A stretch of 39,964 nucleotides of DNA from an uncultured Clostridia bacterium (GTDB lineage Bacteria > Bacillota > Clostridia > HGM11514). Both the position numbers and the translations under genes were made by a program. This document shows, piece after piece, positions 8,289 through 14,677 of the stretch. Location: assembly GCA_902478725.1 (NCBI GenBank), contig CABSMD010000004.1, positions 1 through 39,964 on the forward strand, given 5' to 3'. The notes beneath the pieces were generated by a model. That model was not told the DNA's origin. It did no database searches and saw only the letters and a list, made by a program, of their open reading frames with translations. Positions within the stretch are counted from its first letter, which is position 1. Each line of letters starts with the position of its first letter.

Positions 8289-8777
8289 TTATTGCCACGC
8301 CAAACGGCGCCCGACCTTCATAAATCGGTAAATGTACAGCACCTCCGCCGCCGCGCAGAGCGTGTCAGCCAGATTGACGGCGAACGATTCCTTATACCTG
8401 GGCCTATGCCAGGTCACCGGCCACATGTGCTTTTCAATGCTGTCCTTCTCGATCTCGTTGAGGCGGAAGGCCGCAGTCGCGTTTCGCAGCGCCGCTTTGG
8501 GATGGGTAAAGGCGTGCCGCCCTTCATGGCTGCCCTTTTGCCGCCAGTCGTACAGGAACAGGTCGTGCAACAGTCCGCCGCGCGCGGCGGCCGCGTAGTT
8601 CCAGCCGAACAGCCGGCAGATACGGAAGCTTACATATGCCACAAAAACCGAATGGTCCAGACAACTGATCCCCGCCTTATGCTGGGGAATTTCCTCCATC
8701 GCACACACCTGCGGCGAGGCCAGCAGGTCTTTTACACATTCGTAAAACTGTTCGAAATCATTATCATTAAATAACAT
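8289..8777 (-). CDS. HD-domain phosphohydrolase-like protein
   Basis: A 162-residue soluble protein with the HD-superfamily pattern: His42 (CLDHSVFVAYVS), the His71-Asp72 doublet in GLLHDLFLYDW, a further His near 117 and Asp138 (FAVNLAD). These are metal-dependent phosphohydrolases acting on nucleotides or phosphorylated metabolites. The start ATG at 8777 has AGGAG 6 bases upstream. It is divergent from the Myb/SANT-like gene. Its transcript would run into the repeat at 8007-8248, whose hairpin probably was its terminator. Its substrate is unknown. Confidence 0.8.
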   Translation of the reverse strand: MLFNDNDFEQFYECVKDLLASPQVCAMEEIPQHKAGISCLDHSVFVAYVSFRICRLFGWNYAAAARGGLLHDLFLYDWRQKGSHEGRHAFTHPKAALRNATAAFRLNEIEKDSIEKHMWPVTWHRPRYKESFAVNLADTLCAAAEVLYIYRFMKVGRRLAWQ

Positions 8778-8820
8778 ATTGGTCTCCTGACATTAGTTTG
8801 TAGATGGTTTTCAAAAATTG

Positions 8821-8913
8821 ATACTACTTATAGTATATGACACACATTTCATTTTAGTAAGCCACTTTGCTTTCTCTCATGAAAACCAAAGCTATTTATT
8901 AGTATATCACAAA
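8821..8913. promoter_or_regulatory. Divergent intergenic region with repeated AGTATAT motifs
   Basis: Between the HD gene and the Myb/SANT-like gene. A palindrome ATACTA-N4-TAGTAT (8821-8836) and a second AGTATAT (8901-8907), both followed by ACA-type triplets, may be regulator sites. A weak minus-strand promoter (TTACTA, 17 bp, TATACT) overlaps the palindrome. Confidence 0.3.
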
Positions 8914-8957
8914 CCGCTGCAATATGCACGTATTATTTTCAAAAATGGGGTGGTTTT

Positions 8958-9635
8958 TTGCATTACCGGCCGGACGAGATCGAATACCTGCAGAAAAATT
9001 TTAACGGCTTCAATACAGAAGAGATGGCCGCCGCGCTGGGGCGCACGGTAAGCTCGATTGAAAACAAGGTCCAGCGACTGGGGCTGGCAAGCCGGCGGGA
9101 GGAACGCCCCTTCAGCGAGGCGGACGACCGCTACATTTTAGAACACTACGCCAAGGGGAACGCCGCCGAGCTTTCCCGCGTCCTGCACCACAGCGCGCGG
9201 GAAATCAACGGGCGCGCCGCCCGTCTGCTGCGCAAGCTCGCCCCCGACACGAGGGAGGGAATGCGCAGAATGCACCACAAATACGGTAAGGCCGCCTGTG
9301 AGATCGCCCGCCGTTACCATATCAGCCCCTACCTCACCGAACGGGTGCTGGCGGGACGGGATACCCTGTATGACAGCGCACGCCGCAAGCCCAAGGCACG
9401 CAAAACCTACCGCCTGTCGGTGACGGACACGGTCTGCATGCAGCTCTGCATCGGGGATTTCGAGGGATTGAGCATCCATAAGCTCGCGCGGCTGTATTCC
9501 CTCAACCCCCTCTGTGTGCCGCGTATGCTCCAGTCCATGCGCGACAGCGGCGCATATGACCGCTACATCAGCGAATTCCGCTACTACAACCCCATCTGCT
9601 ACGAACGCGCCCGCCAAAGGCGCGAGAAGAACTAA
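8958..9635 (+). CDS. Myb/SANT-like helix-turn-helix DNA-binding protein (paralogue of the gene at 24162-24869)
   Basis: A 225-residue basic protein. Residues about 1-45 and 50-95 each resemble a SANT/Myb-type three-helix unit (MAAALGRTVSSIENKVQRLGL; FSEADDRYILEHYAKGN), as in proteins that read DNA without an enzyme domain. The C-terminal half contains a second helix-turn-helix region (NPLCVPRML, then YISEFRYYNP). It shares this whole architecture and the NPLCVPRML block with the minus-strand gene at 24162-24869. The start is a TTG at 8958 with a GGGG-TGG ribosome site. It is followed after 15 bases by a phage-type sigma-like gene. A phage or element regulator is likely; the target is unknown. 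Confidence 0.6.
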   Translation: MHYRPDEIEYLQKNFNGFNTEEMAAALGRTVSSIENKVQRLGLASRREERPFSEADDRYILEHYAKGNAAELSRVLHHSAREINGRAARLLRKLAPDTREGMRRMHHKYGKAACEIARRYHISPYLTERVLAGRDTLYDSARRKPKARKTYRLSVTDTVCMQLCIGDFEGLSIHKLARLYSLNPLCVPRMLQSMRDSGAYDRYISEFRYYNPICYERARQRREKN

Positions 9636-9650
9636 AAGGAAGGTGTACCA

Positions 9651-10085
9651 ATGACAATCCCACAAGCCAAGGCGGAGCTGAAGAGCTACCGCCACAACCT
9701 GCTTCGGATCGCCCGCAAGCAGGAAGACATCCTCGCCCTGCGCAGCCGTTCGGAATTGGTGATGCGCACCTTTCGGCACGAGGCCGTTCAGCACAGCCAC
9801 GACCCGCACGCCGCAGAGGAGCGCATCGCCCGGCTGCTTGAGCTGGAACGCCAGCAAAATGAGCTCTTTTTGCACACCGAGGCGCGCAGGATCGCCGTCG
9901 AACAGAAGATCGACGCGCTCGAACAGCCATATCAGAACATCCTTTACCTGCACTACATCCGGGACTGGTCGTTTACCAAGATTTCGATGGAGATCAACTA
10001 TGAGTATACCTGGCTGTGCAAGCTGCACGCCAAGGCCGTCCAGCTTTACGCCAAGTTGGATGAAAGGCCCCGCCGTGCCGGCTGA
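9651..10085 (+). CDS. Phage RinA/ArpU-type transcriptional regulator (sigma-70 region 4-like)
   Basis: A 144-residue protein, mostly helical, with a central coiled-coil-prone stretch (residues about 50-85) and a C-terminal sigma-70 region 4-like helix-turn-helix (EQPYQNILYLHYIRDWSFTK, then YEYTWLCKLHAKAVQL). This layout is typical of RinA/ArpU/DUF1492 phage late-gene or packaging activators. The ATG has AAAGGAAGG upstream. It is almost certainly co-transcribed with the Myb/SANT-like gene 15 bases upstream. No structural phage genes follow, so this is a remnant or a domesticated module. Confidence 0.65.
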   Translation: MTIPQAKAELKSYRHNLLRIARKQEDILALRSRSELVMRTFRHEAVQHSHDPHAAEERIARLLELERQQNELFLHTEARRIAVEQKIDALEQPYQNILYLHYIRDWSFTKISMEINYEYTWLCKLHAKAVQLYAKLDERPRRAG

Positions 10086-10099
10086 ACCACTAGGAAGAA

Positions 10100-10123
10100 G
10101 CGCTTTGCATCCCCGCAAAGCGC
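10100..10123 (+). terminator. Hairpin after the RinA/ArpU-like gene
   Basis: GCGCTTTGC (10100-10108) pairs with GCAAAGCGC (10115-10123), followed by CTCTTT. It is a moderate terminator ending the two-gene phage-like unit. Confidence 0.65.
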
Positions 10124-10177
10124 CTCTTTGGATGCGGCTTTCTCACCATCTTTTCCTTCACATGCTTCATAAGAATA

Positions 10178-10198
10178 TTATAATACAATGTATTATAA
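10178..10198. promoter_or_regulatory. Perfect 21-bp palindrome upstream of the XRE gene
   Basis: Arms TTATAATACA and TGTATTATAA flank one central base, 72 bp before the XRE start. It is AT-rich and contains TATAAT on both strands, so it is a likely promoter plus operator, probably autoregulated by the XRE protein. Confidence 0.5.
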
Positions 10199-10270
10199 AT
10201 ATCCCAATTGGTTATGTTAAAGTCAAATAAAATATGTTTCATTAGACTAATGGGGAAAGGGAACGATTTT

Positions 10271-10531
10271 ATGAGAAAGATTGACTTTAACGGGAACAAA
10301 AATATCATCCACAAACGGCTGCGGTCAATCCGGCGGCAAAAAAACGTTACACAGACACAGCTGGCAGCCCGGATGCAGGTGCGCAACATCAACATTGACC
10401 AAATTACCATCAGCAAGATCGAACGCAACCAGAGAATTGTAACAGACTATGAGCTTGCCGGCTTCTGTAAGGCGCTGCACATCGGCGTTTCCGAGCTGCT
10501 CGGCAAGACGGATGAATTTTTTGACACCTAA
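10271..10531 (+). CDS. XRE family helix-turn-helix regulator
   Basis: An 86-residue protein that is essentially one Cro/C1-type helix-turn-helix: RLRSIRRQKNVTQTQLAAR, then ITISKIERNQRIVTDYELAGFCKAL and IGVSELLG. It has the unusual insertion NINIDQ between the second helix and the recognition helix, seen in a subset of XRE proteins. The frame is open to 10208, but ATG 10271 has GGGAAAGGG upstream and yields a normal start. It has no partner gene downstream: the next gene has its own consensus promoter. It may regulate itself through the palindrome at 10178-10198. Confidence 0.8.
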   Translation: MRKIDFNGNKNIIHKRLRSIRRQKNVTQTQLAARMQVRNINIDQITISKIERNQRIVTDYELAGFCKALHIGVSELLGKTDEFFDT

Positions 10532-10544
10532 ATCAGATTTGTTC

Positions 10545-10573
10545 TTGACATCCCCTGCCAAAAGCCGTATGAT
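10545..10573 (+). promoter_or_regulatory. Consensus promoter of the GH109-like gene
   Basis: -35 TTGACA (10545-10550), 17-bp spacer and -10 TATGAT (10568-10573), 33 bp before the start codon. The strong match suggests constitutive or repressor-controlled expression of the two glycosidase genes. Confidence 0.8.
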
Positions 10574-10605
10574 AGGAAAAGAACAAACGAGAAAGGGTGT
10601 TTTGT

Positions 10606-11841
10606 ATGCAGGAAAAATTACGGATCGGCGTGATCGGGCTCGGCGGCCGCGGTATGGGCCTGCTCAAAGCCGTGATGCTGGAGATGCAGGATATCGAGGT
10701 GACCGCCGTATGCGACGTGTATCAGGACAGGCAGGAGGACGCGGCGGCAGCCTGCAAGGAAAAATACGGTAAAGAGGTAACCATGACGGGGGACTACCAC
10801 GAAATCCTCGCCATGGACGGCATCGACGCGGTTATCATTTCCGCCTCCTGGGCGGCACACAGCCGCATCGCTGTCGACGCGATGCGCGCGGGCAAGCCCT
10901 GTGCCTCGGAGGTGGGCGGCGCGTATTCGCTGGAGGAATGCTGGGAGCTGGTCAGAACCCACGAAGAGACCGGCGTGCCCTGCATGATGCTGGAAAACTG
11001 CTGCTATGGACGCGATGAGCTGATGGTGCTCAACATGGTCAAGCAGGGTGTTTTGGGCGAGATTGTGCATTGCGCCGGCGGTTACTGCCACGACCTGCGC
11101 AAGGAAATCGCCGAAGGACGTGAAAACCGCCACTACCGCCTTGACAACTACATGCACCGCAACGGCGAAAACTATCCCACCCACGAGCTGGGGCCGATCG
11201 CCAAGGTGTTGGACATCAACCGCGGCAACCGAATGGTTTCGCTTTCCTCTATCGCCTCCAAGGCGCGTGGGATGAACGAATACGCCGCGAACCACAACCA
11301 CGCGGAGCTGGCGGATTACCCATTTGCCCAGGGCGATATCGTGACCACCACTATCCGCTGCGCGCATGGAGAGACCATCGTGCTCACGCTGGACACCACC
11401 CTGCCCCGCGCCTACAGCCGCGGCTTCACGGTGCGCGGTACCAAGGGGCTGTACAACGAGGACACGCGCTCCATCTTCATCGACGGGATGCACGACAAGT
11501 TTGAATTTAACCTCAAGGGGATGTGGGGCAACGTCGAGGAATTCCGCGAACAGTATGAGCACCCGATCTGGAAGCAGTATCTGGCCGAAGGGGTCAAGGG
11601 CGGCCACGACGGAATGGACTGGCTGGTCTTCTCCGCCTTTTTTGACAGCGTGAAGCAGGGGCAGACGCCGCCGATCGACGTATACGATATGGCATCGTGG
11701 ATGGCGGTCACGGCTCTGTCGGAGCAGTCGGTCGCCATGGGTGGCCTGCCGGTGGCCTTCCCCGATTTCACAAACGGCCGCTGGATTGCCCGTGAACCAA
11801 TCATTGAACGGCATTTCTGCCTTGACAAAATCTGCGATTAG
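10606..11841 (+). CDS. Gfo/Idh/MocA oxidoreductase fold, GH109-type NAD-dependent glycosidase
   Basis: A 411-residue protein with an N-terminal Rossmann NAD site (IGVIGLGGRGMG) and a C-terminal Gfo/Idh/MocA substrate domain. The blocks SEVGGAYSLEECWELV, MMLENCCYGRDELM, ENRHYRLDNYMHRNGENY, THELGPIAKVLDINRGNRM and TTLPRAYSRG match what I know of glycoside hydrolase family 109 (alpha-N-acetylgalactosaminidases that use a tightly bound NAD in an oxidation/elimination mechanism). An in-frame GTG at 10597 lies inside the ribosome site, so ATG 10606 is preferred. No signal peptide, so cytoplasmic. A GH3 gene follows, so both may act on imported amino-sugar oligosaccharides. The exact substrate is inferred. 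Confidence 0.85.
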   Translation: MQEKLRIGVIGLGGRGMGLLKAVMLEMQDIEVTAVCDVYQDRQEDAAAACKEKYGKEVTMTGDYHEILAMDGIDAVIISASWAAHSRIAVDAMRAGKPCASEVGGAYSLEECWELVRTHEETGVPCMMLENCCYGRDELMVLNMVKQGVLGEIVHCAGGYCHDLRKEIAEGRENRHYRLDNYMHRNGENYPTHELGPIAKVLDINRGNRMVSLSSIASKARGMNEYAANHNHAELADYPFAQGDIVTTTIRCAHGETIVLTLDTTLPRAYSRGFTVRGTKGLYNEDTRSIFIDGMHDKFEFNLKGMWGNVEEFREQYEHPIWKQYLAEGVKGGHDGMDWLVFSAFFDSVKQGQTPPIDVYDMASWMAVTALSEQSVAMGGLPVAFPDFTNGRWIAREPIIERHFCLDKICD

Positions 11842-11850
11842 GAAAATCAG

Positions 11851-11886
11851 CCGCGCCGGCCAGATTCTATTTTCTGGCCGGCGCGG
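11851..11886 (+). terminator. Intercistronic GC-rich hairpin between the GH109-like and GH3 genes
   Basis: A perfect 13-bp stem (11851-11863 with 11874-11886) with a 10-base loop. It lacks a proper T-tract, so it may act as a partial terminator or mRNA-stabilising hairpin rather than an absolute stop between the two genes. Confidence 0.6.
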
Positions 11887-11928
11887 TGTACTTTTGGGCT
11901 ATTTGGAAAACCTTTACAGGAGGAGAAT

Positions 11929-13632
11929 ATGGATAAGAACAATAGCTATATCAAAAAACTGATTGCGAAAATGGCGCTGGAGGAAAAGGTGGGTGCGCTG
12001 CTGTCTCTCGGCTTTACCGGCACCATCGCACTGCCGCATATCTATGACTACATTAACAAGTACCATTGCGGCGGACTGCGGCTGTCGGCCAACTCACGCA
12101 CATTTGGTAACTACGTCGACCCGCACACAGGAAAGGTGATCGTACACGCCAAGGGTGATTTCGGATTCCGCGACGAGGTGCTCATGCCCTATTGTTCCCC
12201 CTCGCAGTATCGGGAGACATTGCAGGAATTGCAGGATACCGCCCGTGGACGGCGGCTCGGCCTGCCGCTGCATTTCTGCTTCGACCAGGAGAATAACTCC
12301 GACTTCAACTATGGCGGGATGAATATCTTTCCGTTTCCCATGGGCATCCGTGCAAGCGGCGACCCGCATATGGCTTATGAGGTTGCAAAGGCGGCCGCTA
12401 TACAGGCGCGCGCCATCGGCATTAACTGGATCCACTCGCCCGTGCTGGATGTAAACACGAACCCCAAAAATCCTGAAATAGGCATACGCGCTTATTCGGA
12501 TGACCCGGAAGAAGTCGCGGCATACGCCGCAGAGGCCTTACGCGGATTCCGGGAGGGAGGCGTGATCGCCACTGGAAAACACTTCCCGGGGCGCGGCGAT
12601 TCGGCTGATGATGCGCACTTTAAACTGCCGGTTATCGACGCCGACAAGGATACCATGCTCAACCGTGAGCTGCTCCCTTACCGCAGGCTGGCGAAGGTCC
12701 TGCCCAGTATCATGATCGCACACTCGATCTTTCCCGCGTTCGATCCGGATGAGGTCGCGACTGTTTCAAAAAAAATCGTAACCGGACTGCTTCGTGATAC
12801 CATTGGATTTGAAGGGGTTATCACTACCGACAGCATGACAATGGGTGCGCTGGCGCTGCGCTACGGCGTGGCAAACGCCTGTGCCATGGCGTTGGAGGCG
12901 GGCGCGGATCTGGTTTTGATGAAAGCGGAGACCAGCTTGGTGGATGAGACCTTTGGCGCGATTCTGCGCTTTGTAGAAGAGGGACGAATTCCGGAAGCGG
13001 AGCTGGACGAAAAGGTTTACCGTGTGTTGCAGACCAAGTACGAATATGGCTTGTTCAACGACCCGGTGGTACACTCCAAAACGCCGGAGGAGGTTATTCA
13101 CTCACCCGAGTTGCGCAGTGTCGCAAAATGTGCCGCGCTTAAGTCCACACTCATCGCGCGCGACCGCCAGAACCTTCTCCCTCTGGAGAGGGAGGAAAAG
13201 CTCCTTGTGATCGAACAGCTTCCTTTGTATATCCCCAACGACCGCTACTGGCATCCGGGACAGCTGTACTACGACATCGCCCGCATGAACCGTAACGCTG
13301 ATTACCTGGAGGTCAAATATACCCACGACGAAGCGGATAAGGAGCGCATCCGCCAAAAAGCGCCCCTGTATGATACCATCGTGGTAACCAATTTCTATAA
13401 CCGCGGGACCGCGCTCAACCGGGACACCATCGATTACCTGCTTTCCCTGCCGGATAAGCGGATCGTACTGGTCACCAATACCCCCTATGAGATGACGATT
13501 CCCCCGGCCTGCCCCACGGTGGTTCTCACCTTCTCGGCCGGGCCGGACAGTATGCAGGTGGTTGCCGACACCCTGTTTGGCAATGCATTGCCGCAAGGAG
13601 AATGGCCAATTTTGCATCACCCTGACGAATAA
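11929..13632 (+). CDS. Glycoside hydrolase family 3, beta-N-acetylhexosaminidase (NagZ)-type
   Basis: A 567-residue cytoplasmic enzyme. The N-terminal two thirds form the GH3 barrel: DQENN near residue 125, GKHFPGRGDSADDAHF near 217 (the NagZ-type loop carrying the His-Asp acid/base dyad) and TTDSMTMGAL near 302, whose Asp is the expected nucleophile. NagZ-type enzymes remove terminal N-acetylglucosamine and related sugars, often in cell-wall recycling. The C-terminal 180 residues resemble the second GH3 domain seen in longer members. The ATG has AGGAGGAG upstream. It follows the GH109-like gene by 87 bases, so a joint role in amino-sugar glycan breakdown is likely. Confidence 0.85.
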   Translation: MDKNNSYIKKLIAKMALEEKVGALLSLGFTGTIALPHIYDYINKYHCGGLRLSANSRTFGNYVDPHTGKVIVHAKGDFGFRDEVLMPYCSPSQYRETLQELQDTARGRRLGLPLHFCFDQENNSDFNYGGMNIFPFPMGIRASGDPHMAYEVAKAAAIQARAIGINWIHSPVLDVNTNPKNPEIGIRAYSDDPEEVAAYAAEALRGFREGGVIATGKHFPGRGDSADDAHFKLPVIDADKDTMLNRELLPYRRLAKVLPSIMIAHSIFPAFDPDEVATVSKKIVTGLLRDTIGFEGVITTDSMTMGALALRYGVANACAMALEAGADLVLMKAETSLVDETFGAILRFVEEGRIPEAELDEKVYRVLQTKYEYGLFNDPVVHSKTPEEVIHSPELRSVAKCAALKSTLIARDRQNLLPLEREEKLLVIEQLPLYIPNDRYWHPGQLYYDIARMNRNADYLEVKYTHDEADKERIRQKAPLYDTIVVTNFYNRGTALNRDTIDYLLSLPDKRIVLVTNTPYEMTIPPACPTVVLTFSAGPDSMQVVADTLFGNALPQGEWPILHHPDE

Positions 13633-13660
13633 AAACGCACCGTTTCTGGTTTGGCAGCGC

Positions 13661-13730
13661 GGAAAGCCTTTGGAACCTTGCAGCAACGGGCTTTCCGACA
13701 CGCTCGAAGGGCCGCCGTTTGGCGGCCCTT
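13661..13730 (+). terminator. Tandem hairpins ending the glycosidase unit
   Basis: First GGAAAGCC/GGCTTTCC (13661-13668 with 13689-13696), then a strong AAGGGCCGCC-GTTT-GGCGGCCCTT hairpin (13707-13730) followed by a T-rich stretch. The second is the real terminator. Confidence 0.8.
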
Positions 13731-13796
13731 TCCTGTAAATGTTTTTTGTTCTCAAACGCTGACCCGTCCAACCGTATCAAGCGGGCAGGATTGTTT

Positions 13797-14102
13797 TCAT
13801 AAGCCCGAAGCACCTCTCTCCCCTGTAATTTCTTCTTTGCCCATAAAAATTTCAATCATGAGCAAAATACCGAATTTCAGAGCATACGTAAATGTGCCAT
13901 AACGGGTGATCTCTTCCATTTCCTCTTATGCGTCGCAATATTTTTCAAACAATTCCTTTGCGGAATCATCCAATACTGCCGTCAGCTTATCTAAATTTTT
14001 GCGTTTCAAACGTGCGGCCTGAACGAACGGGGAATCTTGCTCGCAAACTTTTGTGTCCGGGCGAATATTGCCGTAATACAATTCTTCTAAAATACTTTCC
14101 AT
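13797..14102 (-). pseudogene. DUF6809-type small protein interrupted by an in-frame stop
   Basis: The first part (13926-14102) begins MESILEELYYGNIRP, the typical DUF6809 start, and continues to KYCDA before a TAA at 13926-13928. The same frame carries on with EEMEEITRYGTFTYALKFG and LLMIEIF, matching the usual C-terminal helix (YGFRLG..LMLEVF) of this family, to a TGA at 13797-13799. One change (for example CAA to TAA) explains the break; an ATG shortly after the stop could restart translation. An ATG at 14111 also exists, but the ribosome site GAAAGG fits 14102. Function of the family is unknown. Confidence 0.65.
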
Positions 14103-14203
14103 CTTTACCATCCTTTCGTACCTATTTTCACGAAATACCTTGAAAGAACGGGCCGCACATGATAAAATATTTATGCGGTATACTTTTTTGGTATCCGTGG
14201 GGG

Positions 14204-14243
14204 GGAAGCGGCGTAGTACTTTTGCCAGTGTAGCGCCGCTTCC
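14204..14243 (-). terminator. Hairpin following the ribbon-helix-helix gene
   Basis: GGAAGCGGCG (14204-14213) pairs with CGCCGCTTCC (14234-14243), starting 1 base after the gene's stop codon on the minus strand. The loop is 20 bases and there is no T-tract, so termination is uncertain. Confidence 0.4.
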
Positions 14244-14244
14244 T

Positions 14245-14415
14245 TTACATTTTTTTGAGGGCTTGAATGCCGTCACGCAATCCCTGCGGGCGCTTAACGC
14301 CTTTGCGTTGGCAATAGTCATCGAGAATTTGCAATTCGCCTTTCGTTACGCGAATATCCAAACGGAATTTCTTGGGATCCTCCGCAACCGGCCGCCCCCG
14401 TTTCTTTTGTGGCAT
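14245..14415 (-). CDS. Short ribbon-helix-helix (CopG/Arc-like) DNA-binding protein
   Basis: A 56-residue basic protein: MPQKKRGRPVAED, then FRLDIRVTKGELQILDDYC and a final helix RPQGLRDGIQALKKM. The pattern of a short strand (FRLDIRV) followed by two helices is typical of ribbon-helix-helix repressors, with a GRP N-terminal arm that often contacts DNA. The ATG at 14415 has AAGGGGGTGG just upstream. It lies upstream of and in the same direction as the broken DUF6809 gene. A consensus-like promoter with two direct repeats is immediately upstream, suggesting autoregulation. Confidence 0.65.
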   Translation of the reverse strand: MPQKKRGRPVAEDPKKFRLDIRVTKGELQILDDYCQRKGVKRPQGLRDGIQALKKM

Positions 14416-14443
14416 GTCCACCCCCTTTTTTGCCAGTATCTTT

Positions 14444-14490
14444 ATTATGATTGATTACCGACAAAAAGTCAACATTTATTTTACCGACAA
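14444..14490 (-). promoter_or_regulatory. Promoter with two TTACCGACAA direct repeats upstream of the ribbon-helix-helix gene
   Basis: Minus strand: -35 TTGACT (14467-14472), 17-bp spacer, -10 CATAAT (14444-14449). TTACCGACAA occurs at 14455-14464, inside the spacer, and again at 14481-14490, upstream of the -35. A repressor bound at both would block this promoter. Confidence 0.55.
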
Positions 14491-14628
14491 TAATTATTCG
14501 GTCAGTGGGACAACCAGCGCGGCGGCAACACGGCTGGACAGCCAGCCGGAAATTGCAACCGGGCCTTCCTATTTCCCTGCAAAACAGATATTTTTACAAA
14601 ATAAGACGGCAAAAGTGGATAATTGCAC

Positions 14629-14655
14629 ACCCCTTGTCTGATTGGCTCATATACT
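14629..14655 (+). promoter_or_regulatory. Candidate SigK-type promoter of the first collagen-like gene
   Basis: AC (14629-14630), 17 bases, then CATATACT (14648-14655). This resembles the mother-cell sigma-K pattern (AC, 16-17 bp, CATA). The following TGTCA-N2-GGAAGGGGAA leader is repeated before the second collagen-like gene. Confidence 0.4.
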
Positions 14656-14677
14656 GTCAACGGAAGGGGAATTTACT

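Noticed and set aside
9138..10118. 326-codon minus-strand open frame
   Set aside because: Antisense to two phage-like genes that have ribosome sites and related proteins in the same window.
10618..11814. 398-codon minus-strand open frame
   Set aside because: Shadow of the GH109-like gene, His/Val/Arg-rich without domain features.
13651..13902. Plus-strand open frame after the GH3 gene
   Set aside because: It runs through two terminator hairpins and lacks a ribosome site; the minus-strand DUF6809 frame explains the rest.
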